Shown in pieces: positions 11,388 to 21,990 of a DNA stretch of 64,000 bases. Numbering within the stretch: the stretch's first letter is position 1; each line of letters begins with the position of its first letter. The DNA lies in contig CM047426.1 of assembly GCA_026168455.1 (NCBI GenBank), positions 69,722,916 to 69,786,915 on the forward strand. Direction: 5' to 3'. This DNA is from Theocolax elegans. Taxonomy: Eukaryota; Arthropoda; Insecta; Hymenoptera; Cerocephalidae. The position numbers were made by a program, and so were the translations under genes. Under the pieces are notes generated by a model. That model did no database searches and was not told the DNA's origin. It saw only the letters and a program-made list of their open reading frames with translations.

Positions 11388-12302
11388 GGGCTATTTCACG
11401 TCAAGTGGTACGATGAAAATTTTAAATCACTCCAAATTTTGTGAACAGACTAGAAATATCTTCCAGAAGATAGAAAAAAAATTTTAGGTGTTAAAAATAA
11501 TTTGCCTAAGAGTTATTCCACAATGAAAAATGGAAATTTTTCAATTTTTTAGAAAAATTACTATTTTCAAAGCGATTTATCTCAAAATCTATTGGTTTTT
11601 TTGAAAAAACAATATAAACAACTTTTGTTCAAAATACTCTTTAAAACTTATCTACCTGGGTTACAATTCTTAATTTTAAAATCGCGAAGAGATAGAACAC
11701 CCGGAAATATTGAATATCAAAAAAAGGCGACCACGCCACAATCGATTTTGATCTAACACCGCTCAAAAGGTCACATTTTTTGAGAGCTTTCGAATGGCGC
11801 TGGTTAGATTATTGGCCAAGATCGCTGGTGTAAGTTATACCCCATAAACCTCATAAAATCACTAATTTTCATGTATTTTAATCTAACCACCGCTATTCGA
11901 AAGCTCTCAAAAAATGTGATCTTTTGTGCGGTGTTAGATCAAAATCGATTGTGGCGTGGTCGCCTTTTTTTGATATTCAATATTTCCGGGCGTTCTATCT
12001 CTTCGAGATTTTAAAATTAAGAATTGTAACCCAGGTAGATAATTTTTAAAGAGTATTTTGAACAAAAGCTGTTTGTATTGTTTTTTCAAAAAAACCAATA
12101 GATTTTGAGATAAATCGCTTTGAAAATAGTAATTTTTCTAAAAAATTGAAAAATTTCCATTTTTCATTGTGGAATAACTCTTAGGCAAATTATTTTTAAC
12201 AACTAAAATTTTTTTTCTATCTTCTGGAAGATATTTCTAGTCTGGTCACAAAATTTGGAGTGATTTAAAATTTTCATCGTACCACTTGACGTGAAATAGC
12301 CC
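11388..12302. mobile_element. PalA fold-back element, copy 1 (915 bp)
   Basis: Starts GGGCTATTTCACGTCAAGTG and ends with its reverse complement. The arms are about 415 bp with only scattered mismatches, around a spacer of about 85 bp. TA dinucleotide arrays flank both ends (11367-11387 and 12303-12354). There is no coding capacity beyond chance. Non-autonomous fold-back DNA transposon with preference for TA microsatellites, by structure. Other copies are at 20708 and 34492; the latter is also exactly 915 bp but in the opposite orientation, judged from the spacer. Confidence 0.8.
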
Positions 12303-12354
<52 letters not shown>

Positions 12355-12356
<2 letters not shown>

Positions 12357-13981
12357 GTGGTTCTCTGTGACATCGAAGATGAAAAAAATAAATATTGCTA
12401 TAACTGTGGGAATATGTTTTAGAGGTATCTAGTAGTTCTCCTGAATTTTTTCAGATTTTTTCTGGGCCATTATTTTAAGTTACAGAGAGTCAAAGTTGAC
12501 ATTTTAGCACTTTTTTGCATTATATGCCCATTTTCATGAATTTTTAGCTCCCAGGGGATGCATTTTTCACTAAAAACTTAAGTATGACTTTTTTTGTAAA
12601 ATTTTCCAAACTTTTCATTAAAAATACTTTTAAAGACATAAATGTATGCTGTCACACTCTTGTAAGCCATTTAAACCTTAAATAGTGAAAATCAGCAATT
12701 CTGCTCCGGACTCTGCTAACCTAACACTGTCTAAAAGTTGGCTTTTTATAGTCAGAAACTGCCTAAAAATTTCCAGAGTGGGTCTAAATCATTAAGATCA
12801 CTTATGGTCAAAATATCCGGGAAAAGTGCCCGAAATATTAATAGAAATGTATATTTATTGCCTTATAACGATGAATCTATTTGCATGATCATTGCAAAAA
12901 AATTTGTGCACTTACCTTGGAGTAATAGAAAAGTATTTTCACTTATTTCAGTATCCATCTAATCCCCTGTAAGCTGCTAAAAATATAAATATTATTATAC
13001 AAATGTAAAAAATTAATTTTTAAACATTTATAATGCTGAATTTTCAGTTTTACGTCCCTTCCAAGAAGTATAATACTAATCTGAAGGATTACTATAAATA
13101 TATAAACATCATTATTACAACAACTGAATATACGTATTTAATACAAAAGATATATAAATAAATCGGATATATATCTATCTATATATATAAATCTAAACAA
13201 TGTATTGCTGAATAATAATAATAATAATGTTGATACTTTTATAGTAATCCTTCAGATTAGTATTATAATTCTTGTAAGGGATGTAAAACTAAAAATCCAG
13301 CATTATAAATGATTAAATAATAATTTTTTATAATTTTATAATAATATTTGTATTTTTAGCACCTTACAGGGGATTAGATGGATACTGAAACAAGTGGAGA
13401 TACTTTTCTACCATTCCAAGGTAAGTGCATAAATTTTTTTGCAATGATCATGCTACTAGATTCATCGTTATAAGGCAACAAATATACATTTCTATTAATA
13501 TTTCGGGCACTTTTCCCGGATATTTTGACCATAAGTGATCTTAATGATTTAGACCCACTCAGGAAATTTTTAGGCAGTTTCTGACTATAAAAAGCCAACT
13601 TTTAGACAGTGTTAGGTTAGCAGAGTCCGGAGCTGAATTACTGATTTTCACTATTTAAGGTTTAAATGGCTTACAAGAATGTGACAGCATACATGTATGT
13701 CTTTAAAAGTATTTTTAATGAAAAGTTCGGAAAATTTTACAAAAAAAGTCATACTTATGTTTTTAGTGAAAAATGCATCCCCTGGGAGCAAAAAATTCAT
13801 GAAATTGGGCATATAATGCAAAAAAGTGCTAAAATGTCAACTTTGACTCTCTGTAACTTAAAATAATGGCCCAGAAAAAATCTGAAAAAATTCAGGAGAA
13901 CTACTGGATACCTCTAAAACATATTCCCACAGTTATAGCAATATTTATTTTTTTCATCTTCGATGTCACAGAGAACCACCC
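12355..13981. mobile_element. PalB fold-back element, copy 1 (1,627 bp)
   Basis: Starts GGGTGGTTCTCTGTGACATC and ends with the reverse complement at 13981. Arms are about 600 bp, with a central ~400-bp segment that contains its own smaller inverted repeat (the TAATCCTTCAGATTAGTATT block near 13240 mirrors the one near 13085). TA arrays flank it. Each arm contains a short open frame (+ strand 12738-12962 in the left arm, minus strand 13374-13598 in the right arm, plus 13666-13866), repeated in other copies because the DNA is repeated. The first GGG and a GATGAAAA word 20-30 bp inside are shared with PalA, suggesting relatedness. Confidence 0.8.
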
Positions 13982-14915
13982 ATATATATATATTATATTT
14001 TGTCTCTTAGTTAACTGTAATATAAAATATGTGTTAATTTTATACCAATTAAATTATATATATAATAAGGAGGTGAAATGACGATCATTTACGTATACTG
14101 TATACAAAGTTAGCGACAAATGAATATCATTGCAAACTAGCAATATATGAATAATTTTCTTCATAAATATATTTCTAATGTATTCTTAATTACGTACCTA
14201 GTGATAATATTTAATATTTTTGTATCAGTTATTTCTGAAGTCATTTTTGACCTAATTTCTGTTCCACTACCATGTGCGCTAAGTGAGATTATGTTAAACC
14301 CACAATGACTTGTACAATCGGTGTATTATGAAATATTTGATAAGGAAGGTTTATGTATTTATCTCAGGTAAGGTTTTAATATCATTTATCTTTTTTCGTC
14401 ATTGTGGTCTTGTCATTACAGTTTTAGCGCCAATTAACAACACTCTATACGAGTTTAATTTATTTCACTCAAAAGAAAGTTATAATTACAATTTTTTATA
14501 CGAAAACATTCGTTTGCTAAATATCCCTTTGTTATGAGTAAAAAAATCGCTTGAATATTTTAGAGTATAGTTTTTAAAATTTACTTAAAGAAAAACAAAG
14601 GCTTAAAATAAAATTGTATTTTTATCCTTAAAAACGTCAAAGAAATTTTTTTTTAATATCATAACAGATGAAATTAATAATAATAATAATAAATGATTTT
14701 CTAGAAGCAATATTTATATTATATTTTAAGTTACTCATTGTATTTTTTGTCCAAAATTTCAATTTTTAATTATAGCACTTTTTATATTTACATGAGTAAA
14801 ACAACAGTATAACAATACATAAGCAATTATTCACTATTTTATAAGTGAAAGAGTAATATACTAATTGAAGTGTAAAAATATTCGCTATTTGATATTTGGA
14901 GAGTATATCATTTTT

Positions 14916-14917
<2 letters not shown>
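13982..14917. other. AT-rich spacer, no recognised gene
   Basis: A short TA run follows PalB. The rest is AT-rich, and open frames here (for example 14310-14537) have AT-driven composition and no recognisable domain. Confidence 0.6.

Positions 14918-14979
<62 letters not shown>
14918..14979. repeat. (GT)n microsatellite, about 31 units
   Basis: Uninterrupted GT dinucleotides over about 62 bp. The open frames crossing it on both strands (poly-Cys-Val or poly-Thr-His) are artefacts of the repeat. Confidence 0.95.
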
Positions 14980-14984
<5 letters not shown>

Positions 14985-16614
14985 CGTATAGTAGCAAAAT
15001 ACTTTGTTCATTGTATGGCAGCCTGCACGTTTATTTCTTATTATAGATTAGTGCAAAGGGATTCAAAAGCGTTTATACACGCTTATTAAATGAGTACTTT
15101 CAATATAAATCGCGGTTTAATCGCGAGGTGAGAAAAAGTATTCCACTAGTGGTAGATGACGCACGATAGAAGTAACAGTGGTGGTGGTTCTGATAATGCT
15201 TCACGACGGAAACCATCCCAGGGCGATAGCAATCTCCCGGCAGTTAATTGGTATGACAGTGGCACGTTGCCAGTTCTCTTTCTCTCCTCCTTAATTCTAC
15301 GCTTGTAGAGTTCTCCGCTCCTTGATGCTTCGTCGTGCGCTTACAACTTTAACAACATTCGAAGAGTAGAAGCTCGGTCAGAGCACGCACGCAGATCGGA
15401 TAGCTATAATCTACCATATGTATACAAGTCTCACGTAAGAGATACTACGTAATGAAAACCGTAAAATGAACGGATACATTGACCGGTGCGCCAGCGACTC
15501 GCTAACTTGCCGCTCATATCTTATGCATTAATACCTTATTGTCACAAATATAATACAAAAACTGACGATAAATATGCACACCTAATATATTTTTGAGTGT
15601 GTAATTTAAGACTCAATTATTTAACACATCATTTAATTTCAATAATATCTTCTAAACTATCAATCGAACATTTTTTAAACAATTTTTTTTTATTTATGTA
15701 ATAATAATCAAATATTACCAATAAAATTTATAACGTACAAAATATCCTGTGGAATCGAATAATTACTTTTAGACTATTTTTCTATATTAAGGAAAATTAT
15801 TGAATATAATGATTGACAAATGATTTTGAATAAAATTATAAGAAATTATTTTTGTTACATAGTTAAAATGTTATATTTATATAAATTAAATTATAAATTA
15901 ATAAAAAATTAAAAAATAATGTTCTTATTTTTAATATTTATATAATTTCAACATGTAACGATTGTAATACATGTAAGAAAAAGAAAGACCTCAAACGTTT
16001 AAAAGCTATTAAAAAAAAATAATTTCAACATCGAAAATATTATAACTAAAATCCAAGTGAACAAATAAATCAATTATTAAGTAAAACATAGAGAGCAAAA
16101 TTCTTTTATCTCAAAATCTTGCAAACTATTTACGTTTGTAAAATTCATAATAATACATGTAGAAATTTAATATAATAATTTACTTATTAAATATAGTTGA
16201 TATGACATGTGTCAAATGCTTGTAATTAACTGGGATCAGTGCGATTATGCCCAAGCGTCAAAGCGCCTACCAATGATGTACCGAAATTACATTTTGTAGC
16301 CACCAATTAGATGTTGATCACGCAATGTTGATAATCGCTCTAATTAATTTAAACTTAATTTTAACTCTATTTAAATCAGATGGCTTTATTAATTCATTTT
16401 TCTCCGATATAATATAATTCTTACAAAGGCAGCGGGTAAGTCAATAATATGATGACTAGTATTAAAAGTGTGAAACAACCAATGTAAGAAAATACACGTA
16501 AAATATTTTCGCGCAAGCCCTCTACGTGTTACTGGAAATAGTATACAAATGAGTATATTAGAGACTTGTAAAATGAAATAGAAACATACGAAAATATTGA
16601 GAATAACCTATTAA
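14980..16614. other. Spacer with a GC-richer island at about 15110-15480
   Basis: Most of the stretch is AT-rich. The 15110-15480 interval is noticeably more GC- and CpG-rich and could be a promoter or repeat fragment, but no coding sequence, splice pattern or known motif lets me name it. Confidence 0.4.
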
Positions 16615-18204
16615 GAAAATAATTATAATTCTGGATTATATGGTTCTTCAGAACAAGTTGAGAATGCCTTATGTTTTTGCCTCTCTAAAGCTAAGAGTCG
16701 TAGTTTAGATGGATTATCTTTATGTTATTTTAAAGACATCTTCTCAACCATTGTACCATTTTTTACAAATCTCTGTAACTTGTCTATATCTACAAACTCT
16801 TACCCCACAGTGTGGCAGCAGGCCTCCATTATTCCTCTCAGCAAAATACCTAATCCTTTATCACCTTCGGATACCAGACCAATTGCTAATCTCCCTCGTT
16901 TTTCCAAAGTTTTTGATAGATTGATTACGCAGCAGATAATGCAACATTTGGAAAATAATGACATCCTATCACCCTATCAATCCGGGTTTCGAACGTCATA
17001 TAGTACGCAAACTGCTTTGTTAAAGGTAACCGAGGATGTTAGATTAGCAATTGAGAAGGGAATGGTAACATTCTTGATACTCTTTGATTTTAAGAAGGCA
17101 TTTGACACAGTGAATCACCTTCAATATCTTCGCATATTGAAACAACTTAACTTTGCTAATAGTGTAATTGAATGGTTTCATTCCTACCTCAGTGGTCGTT
17201 CGCTTGCTGTCACCCACCTTAATGGAGTTCTTTCTGAGTTTGCTAAAACTTCTTCAGAGGTCCCTCAGGGCTCGACACCTGGGCCAATTATTTTTCTGAT
17301 TTTCATAAACTCCATTATGAATGAGATAGTTCACTCAAAGGGGATGTTATTTGCTAACGACTTGCAATTATATATAAGCTGCAAACCAGGTAATTGCAAC
17401 ACTTACCTTGAAAAATTAGTACAGGATGGTTCAAGAGTGGTAAGATGGGCTCAGACCGTTGGCCTTGATATCAATTTTAGCAAAACCAAGGCCATCATGA
17501 TTGGTTCCGTACAGCAATTACGATTTGTAAACAAAGATGCGTTATATCCTATAATAATAGATGGTCTCAAAATTGAATTGGTTAGTTCGGTGCGTAATTT
17601 GGATATTTTAATTAATGAGAACCTCCACTGGAACTCACACATTTCTAGTATAGTTTCCAGAGTCCATGGTATATTACATAAGTTGCGCAATAGGGGAAAT
17701 TTTTTCTCCCTTTCTCTTAGAATTAAGTTGGTTACGGCACTGGTTCTGCCCCATTTTGATTACGCGTGCGTTGTTTATAATGATTTACCTGACTATTTAA
17801 ACATAAAACTTCAGCGCCTCTTAAATGTTTGCGTCCGGTTCATTTTCCGTTTAAGGAAAGACAGTAAGCTTGAAACATACTACAAAAAATTAAATTGGCT
17901 ATCGGTAGAGAAAAGACGTATGTATTTTTTAGGTCTGATAACATATCAGATTCTTACAACTAAGAGACCTGATTACCTTTTCTCTTTATTACCGCCGCCT
18001 AGTAGTGAAGTGCGTCGCTCTGAACGGACAGTACATTCTTGTTTCCAACGCCCGCAATCTTATGCAACTACGTATCGAAACTCATACATAATCCGTGCTA
18101 TGGATCTTTGGGATTCTTTACCGACCGAGTTACGCCTTAGTGTTAACGTTAATATCTTCAAAAATAGACTATTTAATCATTTACTTAATGTTAACACTGT
18201 CTAG
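16615..18204 (+). CDS. LINE reverse transcriptase (ORF2 C-terminal part), likely inactive
   Basis: The frame is open without stop from 16615 to TAG at 18202, about 529 codons. No ATG precedes the conserved region, so this is a 5'-truncated ORF and not a gene start. Order of motifs: a KSRSLDGLS segment (RT domain 0/1, near 16690), WQQASIIPLSK and RPIANLPRFSKVFDRLI, SGFRTSYSTQTALL, the first catalytic Asp in LFDFKKAFDTVNH (near 17083-17121), EVPQGSTPGPIIFLIFIN, and the palm motif which here reads FANDLQLY (near 17350-17373). LINEs normally have F/YADD, so the first Asp of the pair is Asn. The C-terminal HFDYACVVYNDLP and WDSLPTELR segments are typical of CR1/L2 proteins. It is otherwise intact, so its inactivation may be recent. 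Confidence 0.8.
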   Translation, partial: ENNYNSGLYGSSEQVENALCFCLSKAKSRSLDGLSLCYFKDIFSTIVPFFTNLCNLSISTNSYPTVWQQASIIPLSKIPNPLSPSDTRPIANLPRFSKVFDRLITQQIMQHLENNDILSPYQSGFRTSYSTQTALLKVTEDVRLAIEKGMVTFLILFDFKKAFDTVNHLQYLRILKQLNFANSVIEWFHSYLSGRSLAVTHLNGVLSEFAKTSSEVPQGSTPGPIIFLIFINSIMNEIVHSKGMLFANDLQLYISCKPGNCNTYLEKLVQDGSRVVRWAQTVGLDINFSKTKAIMIGSVQQLRFVNKDALYPIIIDGLKIELVSSVRNLDILINENLHWNSHISSIVSRVHGILHKLRNRGNFFSLSLRIKLVTALVLPHFDYACVVYNDLPDYLNIKLQRLLNVCVRFIFRLRKDSKLETYYKKLNWLSVEKRRMYFLGLITYQILTTKRPDYLFSLLPPPSSEVRRSERTVHSCFQRPQSYATTYRNSYIIRAMDLWDSLPTELRLSVNVNIFKNRLFNHLLNVNTV

Positions 18205-18378
18205 TTGTAAGTATATTTATATGCTGTTATCGACCAATTCTAGCTTAGTTTAGTTTATAAGAGAGCACTGTAATTGTGACTAATATTCTCTGCTTTGTAA
18301 AAATAATTGTATAAATTTTTCTATTGCCTTAAGCTTGATTACAACCTAGGCATTAATAAATTTTTTTCAATCAATCAC
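16615..18378 (+). mobile_element. CR1/L2-like non-LTR retrotransposon, 5'-truncated
   Basis: Contains the RT half of ORF2 (open from 16615 to 18204), a ~170-bp AT-rich 3' UTR and a 3' end near 18378 with an AATAAA at about 18354 and TCAATCAATCA-like terminal repeats. Endonuclease and ORF1 are missing. The arrangement and the C-terminal signature (below) point to the CR1/L2 group; subfamily is not resolved. Confidence 0.75.
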
Positions 18379-18379
18379 T

Positions 18380-19307
18380 CTCGTTTTGCTCACTCTTATT
18401 CGCATGCTAGCTATCGGTTGTCGTCGGATTGCCCGTCCGTAAAGCTCTGGCTCTCGGCGTGCTCGAGAGCCGCGTTCGTACCGCGCGCCTGCGCAGTACG
18501 TACTCGTGCGCGGCACCTTGATCTCGCATCGCGCGAGCGAGACGAGTACCGCTGTATTCAGGCTGTAGCGGTGCAAGTCGGCTGTATGGTGTATAGTGAC
18601 CTGGTGATGCTTTCGTCTCGGAGATGCGGTATAACTTCCTTTCAGGTAACTAGTAATTCGTAGTAATCCTTCTTGCTCCTTCAACTAATTAATACGGTGT
18701 GAGTTTCAGGTACGAAAGGTTGTTGGTGTACAGCAACCTAACCTCAATTTGTCCTATGCTGTTCCTTGTACAGCTGTAGTGATTCTATACAGCTTTACAT
18801 GTATTTCCTTGTTTTTGTCTTCTGCCTATTGCTGTTTATACTCTTCCTTGTTCCTTATCCTCTTAATGCGTATTTGTTCTCATTAAGTATCTTGTTTACA
18901 GCTGTATTTTGGTTGGCATTGAAAGTTCTCCTGCTCCTGCCTGGATACTACCTCTTCGCATCGACTGCTGTCCTGTGAGGCTACGGAGGGTCCTGGAGGT
19001 TTCGTGGTGATCGCCTCCCTTAGAATATCCTGCCTGCAGTGTCAGACTCGGAGGAGCCCACCTGATAATCTGAGCTCACCCAAGGTCCTCATCGCAAGGA
19101 CCACCTCAGTGTTCGTGTGTCGTGCTTGGGAAAGGGTTTTTAGTATGTGAGGGTAGGCAGGATTTAGCTGATATGCGGGTAGGTAACTAGGGAAAGGTAT
19201 ATGGGTAGGTAGGTGTAGCTAGGGACTCGTATAGTTTGTACGGGTAGGTAGGTGTTCGCCAGGGGTTCTATAGCTCGTTCTTGACATGTGCAAAGCACAT
19301 TGTCACA
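18380..19307 (-). mobile_element. LTR-like sequence, minus orientation, left end unclear
   Basis: The right edge reads CTTGACATG...CATTGTCACA, then a C run (19311-19324). On the minus strand this is a G-rich polypurine tract followed by TGTGACA, the expected 3' LTR start. The right end resembles the right end of the LTR at 8870-9971. A GC-rich block at 18420-18560 contains TGCGCAGGCGCG on the minus strand, an NRF-1-like word. The left boundary is not defined because no matching TGTCACG is seen, so the LTR may be truncated or diverged. GGGTAGGTAGGTGT-type repeats occur at 19160-19255. Confidence 0.45.
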
Positions 19308-19308
19308 A

Positions 19309-19325
19309 CTCCCCCCCCCCCCCCA
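19309..19325 (-). other. Candidate polypurine tract (C run on + strand)
   Basis: A run of about 14 C on the + strand directly abuts the TGTCACA end of the preceding LTR. On the minus strand this is a G-rich polypurine tract. No retroviral-type internal region is recognisable to its right. Confidence 0.45.
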
Positions 19326-20189
19326 CCGAATCGAAATTACGCGGAAGTCGTAATTTCCATGAAATGATAAAAGTAATACTAAATTTAAAAAAAAATAAAA
19401 AAATGCTGTTAATTACTATTCTGAATACAATTTCTTATACTTATAATAATGCTAAAGTTGGTGGGGTAATTACGCTTGCTTACTTAATGAATATCCAACT
19501 AGCCGGTGCTATTGGTACGGGGTATAAGTGTATAGTCTCCTTGATTAGCTGCTTGGCTGGAAATCTGTGTATGTATACGCGCTGTATTGTGTATAATTAA
19601 TTTAGCTGCTGTGAAATAAAATAAAATTAATATTAATGTAACGACGACTGGTCTCAATACATAAAATATAAAATAATAATATAGAATATTCGCAATTGTT
19701 TGAGAGCTCTATCCCTACTCGCGATACTCTCATACCTCATACTTACATGCTGGCAATCATACTCATACTGTTATATAAATTAATATATAAATTTAGGGAA
19801 TAAAAAAAATAACAAAAGTAATAAAACATGAAATAATATAAAGTAAGAAAAAGAAATTTAATAAGGTGTGGTGAATTATTGCCTCCTGCTGCTTGTGAGT
19901 TCCTCATTTTGAACTCTTCTTGTTGCAATTACCGATTCATTGAATAATTACATACAGTTTAAATTATTTGCTTATTTGCTCTGCTTTATTCTCACTACCC
20001 TTATTGTTTGGGAAAATTTGCCACTATGGGTTAATAAAATACTCCTTATATTCAGCTGCTTTTTAGGGACGGGAACAGAATGAAAAAAAAACTTTCTTAA
20101 AACTATTTGGGTAGGGTCTTAATAATTATGCCACATTAATTGAACTATATATAAGCATTTATTTATACAGGGTGATCCAGAAACATAGG
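19326..20189. other. AT-rich spacer, nothing recognised
   Basis: No coding or repeat family recognised. Short open frames here lack domains. Confidence 0.5.
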
Positions 20190-20190
20190 T

Positions 20191-20228
<38 letters not shown>

Positions 20229-20659
20229 TGAGAGCCGCGGTGGCTCATGGGTAGAGCTCCCGCCTCTCACACTAAGGGTCGTGGGTTCGATCCCAGACGT
20301 GTACCTCTGAAAATTTTTTCATGTGCATTTTTCGAACACCGCGACTCAGTGGCTCGGCGTGTCACTATAATGTGACGCCAGTTCAGGTGCGCGTGCGTTT
20401 GGTGCACTTGTCAGTGCATGAGAGGCACGGGCATCTGAACTATAGGGAACGTTAGGGACGCGAAGATGTAAAGAGGATCGCGGTGGTTCCATTGGAAGGA
20501 CAGGAAATTGTAATTATTAGACTAATTACGGTGACCGATGATATCTTCCGATGGACACAAGCACCACTGTTTTAACTACATATGCTTTGATTACAGACAC
20601 ACCGTTCACCTCCGTCGCTGATTAGCCCTGGCAGCATAAATAGAGCGACGTTAAATAAC

Positions 20660-20663
<4 letters not shown>
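20229..20663 (+). mobile_element. tRNA-derived SINE
   Basis: The head GAGCCGCGGTGGCTCATGGG, followed by TAGAGC, contains an RNA polymerase III A-box-like segment (TGGCTCATGGG). GGTTCGATCCC about 50 bp downstream is a good B box. A ~350-bp body without coding capacity follows, ending in GACGTTAAATAACATAAA, which resembles the 3' tail of a LINE that could mobilise it. It is embedded in TA arrays on both sides (20190-20226 and 20667-20707). It cannot be a functional tRNA because the acceptor and anticodon stems do not close. Confidence 0.7.
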
Positions 20664-20707
<44 letters not shown>

Positions 20708-20709
<2 letters not shown>

Positions 20710-21964
20710 GCTATTTCACGTCAAGTGGTACGATGAAAATTTTAAATCGCTCCAAAATTTGAATTCAGGCTGCAAATATCTTTCAGAAGATAGAAAAAAA
20801 TTTTTAGGTGTTAAAAATAATTTGCCTAAGAGTTATTCCACCATGAAAAATGGAAATTTTTCAATTTTTTAGAAAAATTACTATTTTCAAAGCCATTTAT
20901 CTCAAAATCTATTGATTTTTTTGAAAAAACATTAAAAACAACTTTTGTTCAAAATAATCTTTAGAACTTATCTACCTGGGTTACAATTCTTAATTTTAAA
21001 ATCTCGAAGAAATATAACGCCCGGAAATATTGAATATCAAAAAAAGGCGACCACGCCACAATCGATTTTGATCTAACACCGCTCAAAAGATCACATTTTT
21101 CGCGAGCTTTCGAATGGCGGTGGTTAGATTATTGGCCAAGACCGTTGGTGTAAGTTATACCCCATATACCTCATAAAATCACTCATTTTCATGTATTTTA
21201 GGGCATTTATCTCAAAATCTATTGATTTTTTTGAAAAAACATTAAAAACAACTTTTGTTCAAAATAATCCTTAGAACTTAACTACCTGGGTTACAATTCT
21301 TAATTTTAAAATCTCGAAGAGATAGGGCACTTGGAAATATTGAATATCAAAAAAAGGCGACCACGCCACAATCGATTTTGATCTAACACCGCTCAAAAGA
21401 TCACATTTTTTGAGAGCTTTCGAATGGCGGTGGTTAGATTATTGGCCAAGACCGCTGGTGTAAGTTATGCCCTAAAATACATGAAAATTAGTGATTTTAT
21501 GAAGTTTATGGGGTATAACTTACACCAACGGTCTTGGCCAATAATCGAACCACCGCCATTCGAAAGCTCGCGAAAAATGTGATCTTTTGAGCGGTGTTAG
21601 ATAAAATCGATTGTGGCGTGGTCGCCTTTTTTTGATATTCAATATTTCCAAGTGCCCTATCTCTTTGAGATGTTAAAATTAAGAATTGTAACCCAGGTAG
21701 ATAAGTTCTAAAGATTATTTTGAACAAAAGTTGTTTTTAATGTTTTTTCAAAAAAATCAATAGATTTTGAGATAAATGGCTTTAAAAATATAAATTTTTC
21801 TAAAAAATTGAAAAATTTCCATTATTCATGGTGGAATAACTCTTAGGCAAATTATTTTTAACACCTAAAAATTTTTTTCTATCTTCTGAAAGATATTTCC
21901 AGCCTGTTTTCAAATTTTGGAGCGATTTAAAATTTTGATCGTACCACTTGACGTGAAGTAGACC
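20708..21964. mobile_element. PalA fold-back element, copy 2 with internal duplication (1,257 bp)
   Basis: Same termini as copy 1 in the same orientation. The extra length comes from a partial direct duplication: the arm segment from about 20893 to 21170 recurs at 21201-21473. The right arm (21474-21964) is complete. It is flanked by TA arrays and followed, after 26 bp of TA, by PalB copy 2, as in the 11.4-14.0 kb doublet. Confidence 0.8.
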
Positions 21965-21990
21965 ATATATATATATATATATATATATAT

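Noticed and set aside
12355..13981. PalB as an autonomous transposon
   Set aside because: Longest frames are 66-74 codons and no transposase motif is present; it must be non-autonomous.
14766..15089. Open frames on both strands across the GT run
   Set aside because: They exist only because a dinucleotide repeat has no stop codons; the flanks show no domain.
18380..18680. CpG-rich host promoter with NRF-1-like site and 5' exon
   Set aside because: Adjoins an LTR-like right end with polypurine tract, so LTR origin is more likely; no downstream coding exon was found.
20229..20300. Functional tRNA gene
   Set aside because: Good A and B boxes, but acceptor and anticodon stems do not pair and a SINE body follows.
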